Assembly: GCA_014656175.1 (NCBI GenBank)
Contig: BNBX01000007.1
Coordinates: 386,987-450,986 of the forward strand
Reading direction: 5' to 3'
Source: Streptomyces werraensis
GTDB lineage: Bacteria > Actinomycetota > Actinomycetes > Streptomycetales > Streptomycetaceae
Length of the DNA: 64,000 nt
The notes under the pieces were generated by a model, which worked only from the letters and a program-made list of their open reading frames with translations, did not search any database and had not been told where the DNA came from. Below are positions 15,215-23,646 of the stretch, piece after piece; position 1 is the stretch's first letter, and the number at the start of each line of letters is the position of its first letter. The position numbers and the translations under genes were made by a program.

Positions 15215-16674
15215 GCGGACTCCTCCTGTGGGGGGTCGTCGGGGGCGGGGGCGGTGAGGGGCAGGAGCACCTGGAAGCGGGTGTCGCCCGGCTCGGACTC
15301 GAACCGGAGGCTGCCGTGGTGCTTGTTGACCACGATCCGCCAGGAGATGTCCAGGCCCAGTCCGGTGCCTTCGCCCACGGGTTTGGTGGTGAAGAACGGG
15401 TCGAACACGCGGTCGCGGATCTCCACCGGGATGCCGGGGCCGGTGTCGCCGAACTCCACCAGCAGCCGGTCGTTCTCCCGCGCCGTGCGCACGGTCAGCG
15501 TGCCCTCCCCGTCCGCCTCGCGCATCGCCGCGACCGCGTTGTCCACGAGGTTGGTCCACACCTGGTTCAGCTCCGCCGGGTACGCCGGGACGCGGGGCAG
15601 GGTGCGGTCGTACTCCTTGACCACGCGGATGCCCCTGCCCAGTTTCCCGGACAGCATCAGCAGGGTGCTGTCGAGGAGTTCATGCACGTCGGCGACCTGG
15701 AACGGGGCGCGGTCGAGCTGCGAGTACTGCTTGGCGGCGTCGACCAGGTGGGAGATGCGGGCCGCGCTGTCCTGGATCTCGTCCATGAGCAGCTCGGTCT
15801 CCACGGTGTAGTTGAGCCAGCCGACCGCGCTGGGCAGCGTCTCCTCGTCCACGGCCGCGGCCACCTGTTCCAGCCAGTCCGTGTCCAGTCCGGCCTGCAC
15901 GAACGTGGGGGCGATCCGCCAGCCCTCGGTCACGCCGTGGTCGTCCAGCCAGTCGGACAGGAGGTCCTCCCGGTCGGACGCCTCCAGCGGGCTGAGCACC
16001 GGAGCCTTGGCGACCCGCTCGGCCGTGCGCTCCTGGATCTCGATCAGCCCCGCCAGCGTCTCCCGGTCGTAGGCGCCCTCGGAGATCACGCGCAGCTTGC
16101 GGCGCATCTTGCCCACCCGCTCCCGCAGCGACGCCGTCGCCCGCACGGCCGCCGCGGCCGGGTTGTTGAGCTCGTGCGTGAGCCCCGCGGACAGCGAACC
16201 CAGGGCCAGCAGCCGCTCCCGCTGGCCGATCGCCTGCTGCGCGCTCTTCGCCCCGAAGAACAGCCCCTCCAGCAGATGCACCGCCATCGGGAACCAGTCG
16301 TGCATGATGTCCGCGAACGTGTCCGCCGGCAGCACGAAGAACCGCGTCGGCTCCGTCACCCGCAGCGAGTTGTTGTAGACCTGCGGCACCCGGTCCCCGA
16401 GGTACGCCTGCATCGCCCCCGCGTACACCCCGCGCTGCGAGGTGCGGGTGACCTCCACGTCGTCTCCGCCGACCCGCCGGGACAGCACGACCGTGCCCTC
16501 CACCATCACGTAGAAGCAGGTGGCCGGATCGCCCTCGGCGTAGACGGTGCCGGGTTCGTACCGCTCCACCCGGCCGGCCTCGCACAGCCGCCCGAGCTGC
16601 TCGGGGGTGAGCTTCTCGAACAGGAACAGCGAGCCGATCTCGTCCGGCAGGCACTCCACCCGCTGCGCGCTCAC
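15211..16674 (-). CDS. Cyclic-nucleotide-binding-domain histidine kinase
   Basis: Soluble sensor kinase of 487 aa. The N-terminal cNMP-binding beta-roll (about 10-140) has LFLFEKLTPEQLGRLCEAG, EGDPATCFYVMVEGTVVLSR and RFFVLPADTFADIMHDWFP. The phosphoacceptor His lies in LGSLSAGLTHELNNPAAAAV, a helical linker follows, then HATPase motifs NQVWTNLVDNAVAAM, FGDTGPGIP and GEGTGLGLDISWRIV. No membrane segment is seen. The GTG start overlaps the stop of the receiver-reductase gene by 4 bp, and its own stop overlaps the zinc-finger ATG, so the three are translationally coupled. The receiver of the upstream fusion is its likely phosphoryl partner. Confidence 0.88.
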   Translation of the reverse strand: MSAQRVECLPDEIGSLFLFEKLTPEQLGRLCEAGRVERYEPGTVYAEGDPATCFYVMVEGTVVLSRRVGGDDVEVTRTSQRGVYAGAMQAYLGDRVPQVYNNSLRVTEPTRFFVLPADTFADIMHDWFPMAVHLLEGLFFGAKSAQQAIGQRERLLALGSLSAGLTHELNNPAAAAVRATASLRERVGKMRRKLRVISEGAYDRETLAGLIEIQERTAERVAKAPVLSPLEASDREDLLSDWLDDHGVTEGWRIAPTFVQAGLDTDWLEQVAAAVDEETLPSAVGWLNYTVETELLMDEIQDSAARISHLVDAAKQYSQLDRAPFQVADVHELLDSTLLMLSGKLGRGIRVVKEYDRTLPRVPAYPAELNQVWTNLVDNAVAAMREADGEGTLTVRTARENDRLLVEFGDTGPGIPVEIRDRVFDPFFTTKPVGEGTGLGLDISWRIVVNKHHGSLRFESEPGDTRFQVLLPLTAPAPDDPPQEESA

Positions 16675-18347
16675 GACTGCTCCAGGTAACGGTGGACGAG
16701 CATCACGGCCATGGCTCCCTCTCCGACGGCGGAGGCGACCCGCTTGGCCGACTCCGCGCGCGCGTCGCCCGCGACGAACACGCCGGGGACGCTGGTCTCC
16801 AGGTGGTACGGCGGCCGGTCCAGCTCCCAGCCGGCCGGCGGGCGTCCGTCGGCGGTCAGGTCGGGCCCGGCCAGGATGAAGCCACGCTCGTCGCGCAGCA
16901 CGGTGCCGTCCAGCCAGTCGGTCAGCGGGGCGGCCCCGATGAACACGAACAGCCACTGCGCGTCCACCACGTCGGTCTGCCCGCTGACCGTCTCGCGCAG
17001 CGTCAGCCGCTCCAGATGGCCGTCGCCGTGGGCCTCCTCGACGACGGTGCCGCACCGCACCGCGATGTTCGGCACCTGGCCGATCTGCTCGATCAGGTAG
17101 TACGACATGGACGCGGACAGGTCCGGGCCGCGCACCAGCAGCGTCACCTGCTTGGCGAACCGGGACAGGTACATCGCCGCCTGCCCGGCCGAGTTGGCGC
17201 CGCCCACGATGTACACGTCCTGGCCCTGGCAGGCGGGCGCCTCGGTCAGCGAGGAGCCGTAGTAGACGCCGCAGCCGCCCAGTTCCTCGCAGCCCGGCGC
17301 CGCGAGCCGCCGGTAGGACACACCGGTCGCCAGGATCACGCTGTGCGCGGCGACCTGCGACCCGTCGGAGAACCGCACCACCCGGGCCGCGCCGCCCACG
17401 TCGAGGCCGGTCACCTCCCGCGCGGTGAGGATCTCCGCGCCGAAGCGGGTGGCCTGCCGTCGCGCCCGGTCGGTGAGCTGCGCCCCGGACACCCCGTCGG
17501 GGAAGCCCAGGTAGTTCTCGATCCGCGAGCTCTGCCCGGCCTGCCCGCCGGTCGCCGACCGCTCCACCAGCACCGTGCGCAGCCCCTCCGACGCCCCGTA
17601 CACGGCCGCGCCGAGCCCCGCCGGGCCGCCGCCGATCACCACCAGGTCGTAGAAGTCGGCCGCCGGCGTGGTGGCGAGACCCACGTGGGCGGCGAGGTCG
17701 GCGGGTTCCGGCTCCACCAGCGGCGTCCCGTCCGGGGTGACCACCAGCGGCAGCCGCATCCCGTCCTCGTCCGCCGCGGCCAGCAGCCGCCGTCCCTCGG
17801 GCTCGTCGGAGGAGTACCAGCGGTAGGGCACCTGGTTGCGGGCCAGGAACTCCCGCACGTCGGAGGAGCGCGCCGACCAGCGGTGCCCGACCACCTTGGT
17901 GCTCGGCACCGGCCGGTGGTCGCTGCGCTTCCACGCCTCCAGCAGGTCGTCCACCACCGGGTACAGCTTCTCCTCCGGCGGGTCCCACGGCTTGAGGAGA
18001 TAGTGGTCGAGGTCCACCACGTTGATCGCGTCGATGGCCGCGCCGGTGTCCGCGTACGCGGTGAGCAGCACCCGGCGGGCCCCCGGATGCACGTCCATGG
18101 CGCGCTCCAGGAACTCGATGCCGTTCATCCGCGGCATCCGGTAGTCGGCGAGGATCACCGCCACCAGGTCGCCGCGCAGCTTCAGCTCGCGCAGCGCCTC
18201 CAGCGCGGACTCGCCGGACTCGGCGCGCACGATCCGGTACGACGCCCCGTAGCGCCGCCTGAGGTCCCGGGCCACCGCACGGGAGACGCCCGGGTCGTCG
18301 TCCACGGTCATGATGACGGTCCGGGCGGTGTCGGCGGGCTGTGCCAT
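16671..18347 (-). CDS. Fused response-regulator receiver / thioredoxin-reductase-like flavoprotein
   Basis: A 558-residue fusion. A receiver domain (about 10-130) has TVDDDPGVSRAV, phospho-Asp in AVILADYRMPRMNG, and Lys in YLLKPWDPP. A glutaredoxin/thioredoxin-like linker (about 145-215; PYRWYSSDEPEGRRLL, LPLVVTPDG) has no Cys pair. A pyridine-nucleotide disulphide-oxidoreductase fold follows (VIGGGPAGLGAAVYGASEGL, GVFVAGDARAESAKRVASAVGEGAM). Canonical TrxR has a CATC redox motif; here the same place reads GVYYGSSLTEAPACQGQDV, so the active disulphide is missing. It may pass electrons from NAD(P)H to another acceptor, or act as a redox sensor. First gene of the coupled operon; GGGGGA precedes the ATG. 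Confidence 0.87.
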   Translation of the reverse strand: MAQPADTARTVIMTVDDDPGVSRAVARDLRRRYGASYRIVRAESGESALEALRELKLRGDLVAVILADYRMPRMNGIEFLERAMDVHPGARRVLLTAYADTGAAIDAINVVDLDHYLLKPWDPPEEKLYPVVDDLLEAWKRSDHRPVPSTKVVGHRWSARSSDVREFLARNQVPYRWYSSDEPEGRRLLAAADEDGMRLPLVVTPDGTPLVEPEPADLAAHVGLATTPAADFYDLVVIGGGPAGLGAAVYGASEGLRTVLVERSATGGQAGQSSRIENYLGFPDGVSGAQLTDRARRQATRFGAEILTAREVTGLDVGGAARVVRFSDGSQVAAHSVILATGVSYRRLAAPGCEELGGCGVYYGSSLTEAPACQGQDVYIVGGANSAGQAAMYLSRFAKQVTLLVRGPDLSASMSYYLIEQIGQVPNIAVRCGTVVEEAHGDGHLERLTLRETVSGQTDVVDAQWLFVFIGAAPLTDWLDGTVLRDERGFILAGPDLTADGRPPAGWELDRPPYHLETSVPGVFVAGDARAESAKRVASAVGEGAMAVMLVHRYLEQS

Positions 18348-18577
18348 GCGTCCCCCACAGCGTGGTCGATTCCCCGGCGCGGCGGGCCTAGATCGTCGCG
18401 GCCTCCGCACCGGCCCGAGCCCATCGTATGTGCGGTCGCCGCCGGGCGCGCGGGCGTGCGCGGGGCGGGCGCGGGAAGGCGGGCGTGCGGTGCTCGTACG
18501 AGGCGACCGCGGTGCGGGGACGGTGGCCCGGTAGGGAAGACTGGTCCGCGCAGGAACACGACTCCGGGAGGAACGGC

Positions 18578-19450
18578 ATGACGCGGCCGATCACGGCAGG
18601 GATCGACGGCAGCGAGGAGAGCCTCGCGGCGCTGGCCTGGGCGGCCAGGGAGGCGGTCCGCCGGGACCTGCCGCTCAGGGTGGTGCACGCCTGGCGGTTC
18701 GAGGCGCACGACGCGCTGGAGACCGAGGACAGGGCCGCCCAGGAACAGTGGGCGCGGGAGGCCGCCGAGGAGGCGGTGCGCGCCGTCCGGGAACGCCACG
18801 GCGGCTTGGACGTCACCACGGACGTGCCGGAGGGCGACGCGGTGGAGACCCTGACCGCCGCCGCGGCCGGCGCCGAGATGCTGGTGCTGGGCTCGCGCGG
18901 TCACGGGCGGCTCATGGGCTTCCTGGTGGGCTCGGTCGGCCAGCAGGTGATCGTGGACGCCCAGCGCCCGGTGGTGTTCGTCCGGGCCGGCGACAAGGCC
19001 TCCGACGAGGTGGCCGGGCACGAGATCGTGGTCGGCCAGGAGGGAGACCCGGAGGACGGCGCCGCCGCGCTCGGTTTCGCCTTCGCGACCGCCGCCCGGC
19101 GCGGCGCGACCGTGCGGGCCGTGCGCGCCTGGACCCTGCCGCCGGTGTTCTCCTACAGCCCCTCCTCCCTCCAGCTCCTCGACGAGGCCGGCGGTCTCGA
19201 GCCGTTCGAGCGGAAGAAGCTGGCGGCCGCGCTCGCGCCGTGGCGGGAGCGCTACCCGGACGTGCACGTCGTGGAGCACGTGGAGATGGGCAGCGCCGGA
19301 CAGGTGCTGCTGTCGGTGTCGGGCACGGCCCAGCTGATGGTCGTGGGCCGCCGCGCCCGCCGCTCCGCCGTGGGCGCTCGGATCGGCTCGGTGGCGGGCG
19401 GCGTGCTGCACCACGCGGACTGCCCGGTGGCGGTCGTCCCGCCCGCCTGA
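18578..19450 (+). CDS. Universal stress protein, two UspA domains
   Basis: A 290-residue protein with two tandem UspA folds. Domain 1 (about 1-140) opens ITAGIDGSEESLAALAWAAREA and ends with the nucleotide-binding GSRGHGRLMGFLVGSVGQQV. Domain 2 (about 150-290) retains VVGRRARRSAVGARIGSVAGGVLHHADCPVAVV. ATP-binding two-domain Usps of this type are dormancy- and hypoxia-related in actinobacteria. GGGAGGA precedes the ATG by 5-6 nt. It is divergent from the receiver-reductase operon across 230 bp, and both may answer redox or oxygen signals, though I see no clear shared operator. Confidence 0.9.
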   Translation: MTRPITAGIDGSEESLAALAWAAREAVRRDLPLRVVHAWRFEAHDALETEDRAAQEQWAREAAEEAVRAVRERHGGLDVTTDVPEGDAVETLTAAAAGAEMLVLGSRGHGRLMGFLVGSVGQQVIVDAQRPVVFVRAGDKASDEVAGHEIVVGQEGDPEDGAAALGFAFATAARRGATVRAVRAWTLPPVFSYSPSSLQLLDEAGGLEPFERKKLAAALAPWRERYPDVHVVEHVEMGSAGQVLLSVSGTAQLMVVGRRARRSAVGARIGSVAGGVLHHADCPVAVVPPA

Positions 19451-19466
19451 CCCGGGGCGGGCCCGG

Positions 19467-20699
19467 CTACTCCTCCGTGGACCGCAGCGGCTCCCGCCGC
19501 TTCGGCAGCACACGCTGGATGTAGTCCTCGACGGCGGTCTCCAGACCGATGTCGTGCTGGGCCCGCTCGGACAGGTACCAACGGTGCTCCAGCAGCTCGT
19601 GGTAGATCTGCGCGGGGTCCATCTGCCCGCGCAGCTCGGGCGGCACGGACCGCACCGTGGGCCGGAACACCTCGCGCACCCAGCGGTGGGCGAGCACCTC
19701 CGGACGGGCGCCGAGGGGATCGCCCGGGGCGTAGTCGTCCTGGGTGGCCATCCAGCTCTCCAGGTCGTTCAGCAGCCGCCTGGCCTGGTTCTCCTCGGTG
19801 TCCAGACCGGTCAGCCGCAGCAGCTGGCGCTGGTGGTGCCCGGCGTCCACGACCTTCGGCACGAAGGTCACCGAGTCGCCGTTGGAGGCGTGCTCGATCT
19901 GCATCTCGGCCACGTCGAAGCCGAGTTCGTTCAGACGGCGGATGCGGCGCTCGATGTAGTGGTGCTTGCCGGCCGGGTACACCGAGGTGCGGGTCAGCTC
20001 CTTCCACAGTTCCTGGTAGCGGGCGCAGATCTCGGTACCGAAGTCGATCGGGTCGACGGAGGGGTGCAGCGCGCCGGACGCCTCCAGGTCGAGCAGCTCG
20101 CCGCTGATGTTGACCCGTGCCAGGTCCAGGTCGTACTCCCGCTGGCCGCGCGTCAGTTCGGGGTGCAGATCGCCGGTCTCGGCGTCCACCAGATAGGCGG
20201 CGAAGGCGCCGGCGTCGCGCCGGAACAGCGTGTTGGACAGCGAGCAGTCGCCCCAGGCGAATCCGGCCAGGTGCAGCCGTACCAGCAGCACGGCGAGCGC
20301 GTCCATCAGCCGGTGCATGGTGGCAGGCCGCATCGTCGTCTCGAACATCGACCGGTACGGCATGGAGCCGCCGAGGTGCCGGGTGATCAGCACGCACTCC
20401 AGCGGCTCCCCGTCCGGGCCGGTGCGGCCGGTCACCACCGCGAGCGGGTCCACCGCGGGGATGCCGAGCCGGTCCAGGTCGCGCAGCAGCTCGTACTCGC
20501 GCAGCGCGGGACGCTGGGCGAGCTCCTTCACCGCGATCACCTCGTCGCCGGCGCGGGCGTAGCGCACGACGTGCCGGGAGATGCCGCGCGGCAGCGGCAC
20601 CAGGTACTTGTCGGGCCACTCCTCCAGCGGCAGGTGCCACGGCAGTTCCAACAGGAGCGCGGGGTGCTCCGGGTTGGTGGCGTTGATCTGCAGTGCCAT
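19467..20699 (-). CDS. DUF4032-family kinase-like protein
   Basis: A 410-residue cytoplasmic protein. The first two thirds have a LPS-kinase/RIO-like fold: DEVIAVKELAQRPALREYELLRDL (nucleotide lysine and following helix), LVRLHLAGFAWGDCSLSNTLFRRDAG (catalytic-loop equivalent) and AAYLVDAETGDLHPEL (metal-binding Asp equivalent). The C-terminal DUF4032 part includes HRWVREVFRPTVRSVPPELRG and LLEHRWYLSERAQHDIG. No substrate is established. It converges on the universal stress gene with only 16 bp between, and lies 56 bp upstream of the MBL gene's stop on the same strand, without obvious coupling. Confidence 0.83.
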   Translation of the reverse strand: MALQINATNPEHPALLLELPWHLPLEEWPDKYLVPLPRGISRHVVRYARAGDEVIAVKELAQRPALREYELLRDLDRLGIPAVDPLAVVTGRTGPDGEPLECVLITRHLGGSMPYRSMFETTMRPATMHRLMDALAVLLVRLHLAGFAWGDCSLSNTLFRRDAGAFAAYLVDAETGDLHPELTRGQREYDLDLARVNISGELLDLEASGALHPSVDPIDFGTEICARYQELWKELTRTSVYPAGKHHYIERRIRRLNELGFDVAEMQIEHASNGDSVTFVPKVVDAGHHQRQLLRLTGLDTEENQARRLLNDLESWMATQDDYAPGDPLGARPEVLAHRWVREVFRPTVRSVPPELRGQMDPAQIYHELLEHRWYLSERAQHDIGLETAVEDYIQRVLPKRREPLRSTEE

Positions 20700-20755
20700 G
20701 GCGGCGGTGTCCTCGTCTCGAAGGTGATCGTCCCGACGGTGATCGTCACCTCAGC

Positions 20756-21511
20756 CTATTGCGCGCGCTCCCGGGCGAGCAGGGCGGCGTCCCGCACAGG
20801 GCCCCGGTGGAGCGGGCCGTGTCCGGGCAGCAGCAGCTCGCCGTCCAGCTCCGCCAGCACGTCCAGCGACCGCACGGCGGTGGCGCGTTCACGGTGGAAC
20901 ATGTCGGTCAGCATCTGCGGGCCCTGGACGCGGGAGACGGGGTGCCCGCTGACCAGGGCGTCGCCGGACACCACCGCCCCGACGTGCGGCAGGTGGAAGG
21001 TGCAGTGCCCGGCGGTGTGGCCGGGGGTGTGGACGGGCACCGGCCGGCCCGGCAGGTCGAGCGCCTCACCCCCGCCGGACACCGGGAACGGCTGGGGCGA
21101 GGTGACCGCCACGTTCGCCGTGCCGCCGGCGCGCAGGGCGTGCGCGGCCCACGGCAGCACGCCGGGTCGCCAGCCGTTGCGCAGCACCCGCGCCACGGTC
21201 ACCTGGTGCAGGAAGTCCCGCCGGGCGTGCGGCACCTCCTCCTTGTGCGTGTACACGGAAGTGCCGTAGGCCGCGCTCAGGAACTCGGCGGAGCCCAGGT
21301 GGTCGTTGTGCGCGTGCGTGATCAGCACGGCCGCCACCGCCTCCGGCGCGGCGCCCACCTCCGCGAGCGAGCCGAGCAGACCCTCGCGGTCGCCGGGGTA
21401 GCCGGTGTCGATCAGGGTGACGGCGTCCCCCTCGGTGAGGATCACCCAGTTCGTGTTCGTGCCGTGCACCAGAAAGGTGCCGTCCGCCACCTGCCGCACC
21501 GTTGCCCTCAT
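20756..21511 (-). CDS. Metallo-beta-lactamase-fold hydrolase
   Basis: A 251-residue MBL-fold hydrolase. The metal site is explicit: HAHNDH (about 82-87), the later His in HTPGHTAGH, the bridging Asp in VVSGDALVSG, and the final His in LLLPGHG. The start NWVILTEGDAVTLIDTGYPGD is the usual first strand pair. It resembles glyoxalase II and quorum-quenching lactonase relatives, but no substrate can be named. The ATG at 21511 follows a short Arg/Gly-Glu stretch. The gene sits between DUF4032 and the acyltransferase, all on the minus strand. Confidence 0.88.
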   Translation of the reverse strand: MRATVRQVADGTFLVHGTNTNWVILTEGDAVTLIDTGYPGDREGLLGSLAEVGAAPEAVAAVLITHAHNDHLGSAEFLSAAYGTSVYTHKEEVPHARRDFLHQVTVARVLRNGWRPGVLPWAAHALRAGGTANVAVTSPQPFPVSGGGEALDLPGRPVPVHTPGHTAGHCTFHLPHVGAVVSGDALVSGHPVSRVQGPQMLTDMFHRERATAVRSLDVLAELDGELLLPGHGPLHRGPVRDAALLARERAQ

Positions 21512-21564
21512 GGCCGCCTCGTGTGTTTCGCCCCATGTCCGTCGAACGAGCACAGGAAAGCAGA

Positions 21565-22785
21565 TCAGGGTGCGGGCGCGGACGGTGGTCCGCCCTTCGG
21601 ACGCGCTGCCGGGCGCATCCCTAACAGCCACCGCGTCACCGCCCACCGCCGCACCCCGAGTTCGTACAGCAGCACCACCGTCACCAGCGAGGCCGCCACG
21701 ATCGCCGCGTACTTCGCACCGGCCGGGGCGGACCGGCCGACGACGCCGTAGGCGTAGGCGACCACCACCGGCTGGTGCAGGACGTACAACGGCAGGGCGG
21801 CCACGGCCAGGTACGCCAGGAACGGCGACGTCCGCCCCGGGCGGGCGGGGCGCGGGCCGCCGGCCGGACGGTCCAGCAGACCGAGGATCGCCAGCACCCA
21901 GCACCACCCGGCCGCGCCGAACAGCGCGCGTGTGGCCAGCGCGGCGGGGGTCCCCGCGGTGAACGGGTCCTCGCCCGCGACGAAGCCGGGCGCGGTCGCG
22001 GCGAACAGCACCACCCCGAGCACGCCCACCCGCACGGCCGCGCGGCGCGTCGGCACGCGCACCCGCTCGTCGTCCGCGAGGAGGAAGCCGTACGCGAAGA
22101 ACAGGAGGTAGGCCCAGCGGTTCCAGCCCGCGTAGTCCTCCTCCATGCCGAGCAGCGCGTTCACGGCGGCGAGCGGCAGCGCGGGCAGCAGGAGCAGCAC
22201 GGGCCGGCGCCCCACCGCCCCGGCCGCGCGGCCGGCCCGGTCCGTCGGGAAGGCGGCGAAAGGCGCGAGGATCAAACAGAAGGTGAGCAGCAGCACGACG
22301 AACCACAGATGGCCGGTCTCGAAGTGCTCGCCCTCCAGGACGAACGGGAAATCCGCCGGGTCCGGCCGCACGGTCAGGAACCGCCCCCAGAAGGCCGGGT
22401 ACGGCTCGTCGTACGCGGGATCGGCGGCGCGCAGCCGCAGCCACTGGGGGAGCGGGCACAGCACGACCGTGCCGAACACCAGGGGGACGCCCAGGCGCAG
22501 CAGCCGCTCCCGGGCGAACCGGGCGGGACCCCGGCGGCGGACCGAGTGCCGGGCGCCGAGCCCGGCGACGAGGAACAGCATGGGCATCGCCCACACCACG
22601 CCGAACCCGGCGAGCACGGTGACGGCGTCCGTCGTCGTCGCGTTCTTCACGTAGAAGTCGTCGTCGGGCGAGAACACCAGGGCGCTGTGGAAGAAGACCA
22701 GCCCGACCACGACGAGGGCGCGCAGCACGTCCAGTTCGCCGCGCCGGCCGGACCCCGCGCCCGGCGGTCCCGTGTCCGCGCCCAT
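21565..22785 (-). CDS. Membrane acyltransferase 3 family protein with a TTA codon
   Basis: A 406-residue polytopic membrane protein with about ten hydrophobic segments, of the acyltransferase 3 (OafA/NodX) family that O-acylates sugars or lipids. The N-terminal signature is RRGELDVLRALVVVGLVFFHSALVF, with the conserved His in FFHS, followed by MPMLFLVAGLGARHSVRRRG and a membrane His in LYVLHQPVVVAYAYG. Near the C-terminus the sequence WLLGMRP uses TTA for the second Leu (plus-strand taa at 21622-21624). TTA is read only by the developmentally regulated bldA tRNA in Streptomyces, so full translation should depend on bldA. Confidence 0.85.
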   Translation of the reverse strand: MGADTGPPGAGSGRRGELDVLRALVVVGLVFFHSALVFSPDDDFYVKNATTTDAVTVLAGFGVVWAMPMLFLVAGLGARHSVRRRGPARFARERLLRLGVPLVFGTVVLCPLPQWLRLRAADPAYDEPYPAFWGRFLTVRPDPADFPFVLEGEHFETGHLWFVVLLLTFCLILAPFAAFPTDRAGRAAGAVGRRPVLLLLPALPLAAVNALLGMEEDYAGWNRWAYLLFFAYGFLLADDERVRVPTRRAAVRVGVLGVVLFAATAPGFVAGEDPFTAGTPAALATRALFGAAGWCWVLAILGLLDRPAGGPRPARPGRTSPFLAYLAVAALPLYVLHQPVVVAYAYGVVGRSAPAGAKYAAIVAASLVTVVLLYELGVRRWAVTRWLLGMRPAARPKGGPPSAPAP

Positions 22786-22872
22786 CGCCCCTCCCCGCCC
22801 GGGTGGACCCAGTGTGGGGGAGGCCCGGCGGGGGAGGACAGGCTTCCGCCGCGGTTCCCGCAGGGGGGCGGG

Positions 22873-23511
22873 TCAGTTCACCCCGCGCGGACGGAACTGG
22901 ACGCTGATGCGCGGCCCTGCGGCCCTGGTGCTCTTGGGCACGCAGTGCTCCCAGGTGCGCTGGCAGGATCCGCCCATCACCACCAGGTCGCCGTGGCCCA
23001 GCGGCCGGCGCACGGTCTCGCCGCCGCCGACGGGCCGCAGCAGCAGGTCGCGGGGCGCGCCCACGGACAGGATGGCGACCATGGTGTCCTCGCGGGCGCC
23101 CCGGCCGATCCGGTCGCCGTGCCAGGCGACGCTGTCCCGGCCGTCCCGGTAGTAGCAGAGCCCGGCCGTGGCGAACGGCTCGCCGAGCTCCTCGGCGTAG
23201 TGGGCGCTGAGCGCGTCGCGGGCCTCGGTGAGGACCGGATGGGGGAGCGGGGCGCCGACGCCGTAGTACGCCAGGAGCCGAGGCACGGAGACGACCTGGT
23301 CGTACATCTGACGCCGCTCGGCCCGCCAGGGGGCCTCGGCGGCCAGGTGGTCGAAGAGCGCGTCGGAGCCGTGCAGCCAGCCGGGGAGCAGGTCGATCCA
23401 GGCGCCGCGGCCGAGTTCGGTGCGGCGCACGCCGTCGAGGGGACCGAGCCGCAGCTCGTCGTCCTGGTCGAAGAGCGAGCCCTGGAGTGCCGGGAGGTGG
23501 TGCGTGCTCAT
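22873..23511 (-). CDS. alkB: AlkB-like 2-oxoglutarate/Fe(II) dioxygenase
   Basis: A 212-residue DNA/RNA demethylase-type enzyme that oxidatively removes alkyl lesions such as 1-methyladenine. The iron ligands are in VAWHGDRIGRG (HxD) and RTWEHCVPKS (distal His). The 2-oxoglutarate arginine is in GPRISVQFRPRG, and the substrate-lid region includes LLAYYGVGAPLPHP and CYYRDGRDSVAWHGD. Length is normal for the family. It is divergent from the TetR gene across 135 bp crowded with palindromes (23541-23623), so the TetR protein may also affect alkB. Confidence 0.87.
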   Translation of the reverse strand: MSTHHLPALQGSLFDQDDELRLGPLDGVRRTELGRGAWIDLLPGWLHGSDALFDHLAAEAPWRAERRQMYDQVVSVPRLLAYYGVGAPLPHPVLTEARDALSAHYAEELGEPFATAGLCYYRDGRDSVAWHGDRIGRGAREDTMVAILSVGAPRDLLLRPVGGGETVRRPLGHGDLVVMGGSCQRTWEHCVPKSTRAAGPRISVQFRPRGVN

Positions 23512-23540
23512 GGGGACCAGCGTACTCCTAATCGAAAATA

Positions 23541-23567
23541 CGTTCTAGAACGATCTCCGTCCGGAGA
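23541..23567. repeat. Two small palindromes in front of alkB
   Basis: CGTTCTAGAACG (23541-23552) is a perfect 12-bp palindrome. It is followed by TCTCCG-TC-CGGAGA (23554-23567). They lie 30-56 bp upstream of the alkB start, in its probable promoter. Confidence 0.45.
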
Positions 23568-23589
23568 CCGCCCTGCTCCGGGGGCTGTT

Positions 23590-23623
23590 CGATACACCGG
23601 TGTATCGGATACGTTCCCGTATC
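23590..23623. promoter_or_regulatory. Adjacent palindromic operators for the TetR regulator
   Basis: CGATACACCGGTGTATCG (23590-23607) is a perfect 18-bp palindrome. It is followed directly by GATACG-TTCC-CGTATC (23608-23623). Their shared GATAC halves and position 24-57 bp before the TetR start codon suggest autoregulatory binding and control of the downstream flavoprotein gene. Confidence 0.65.
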
Positions 23624-23646
23624 GGACGGCGGGGAGGGGACACCGC

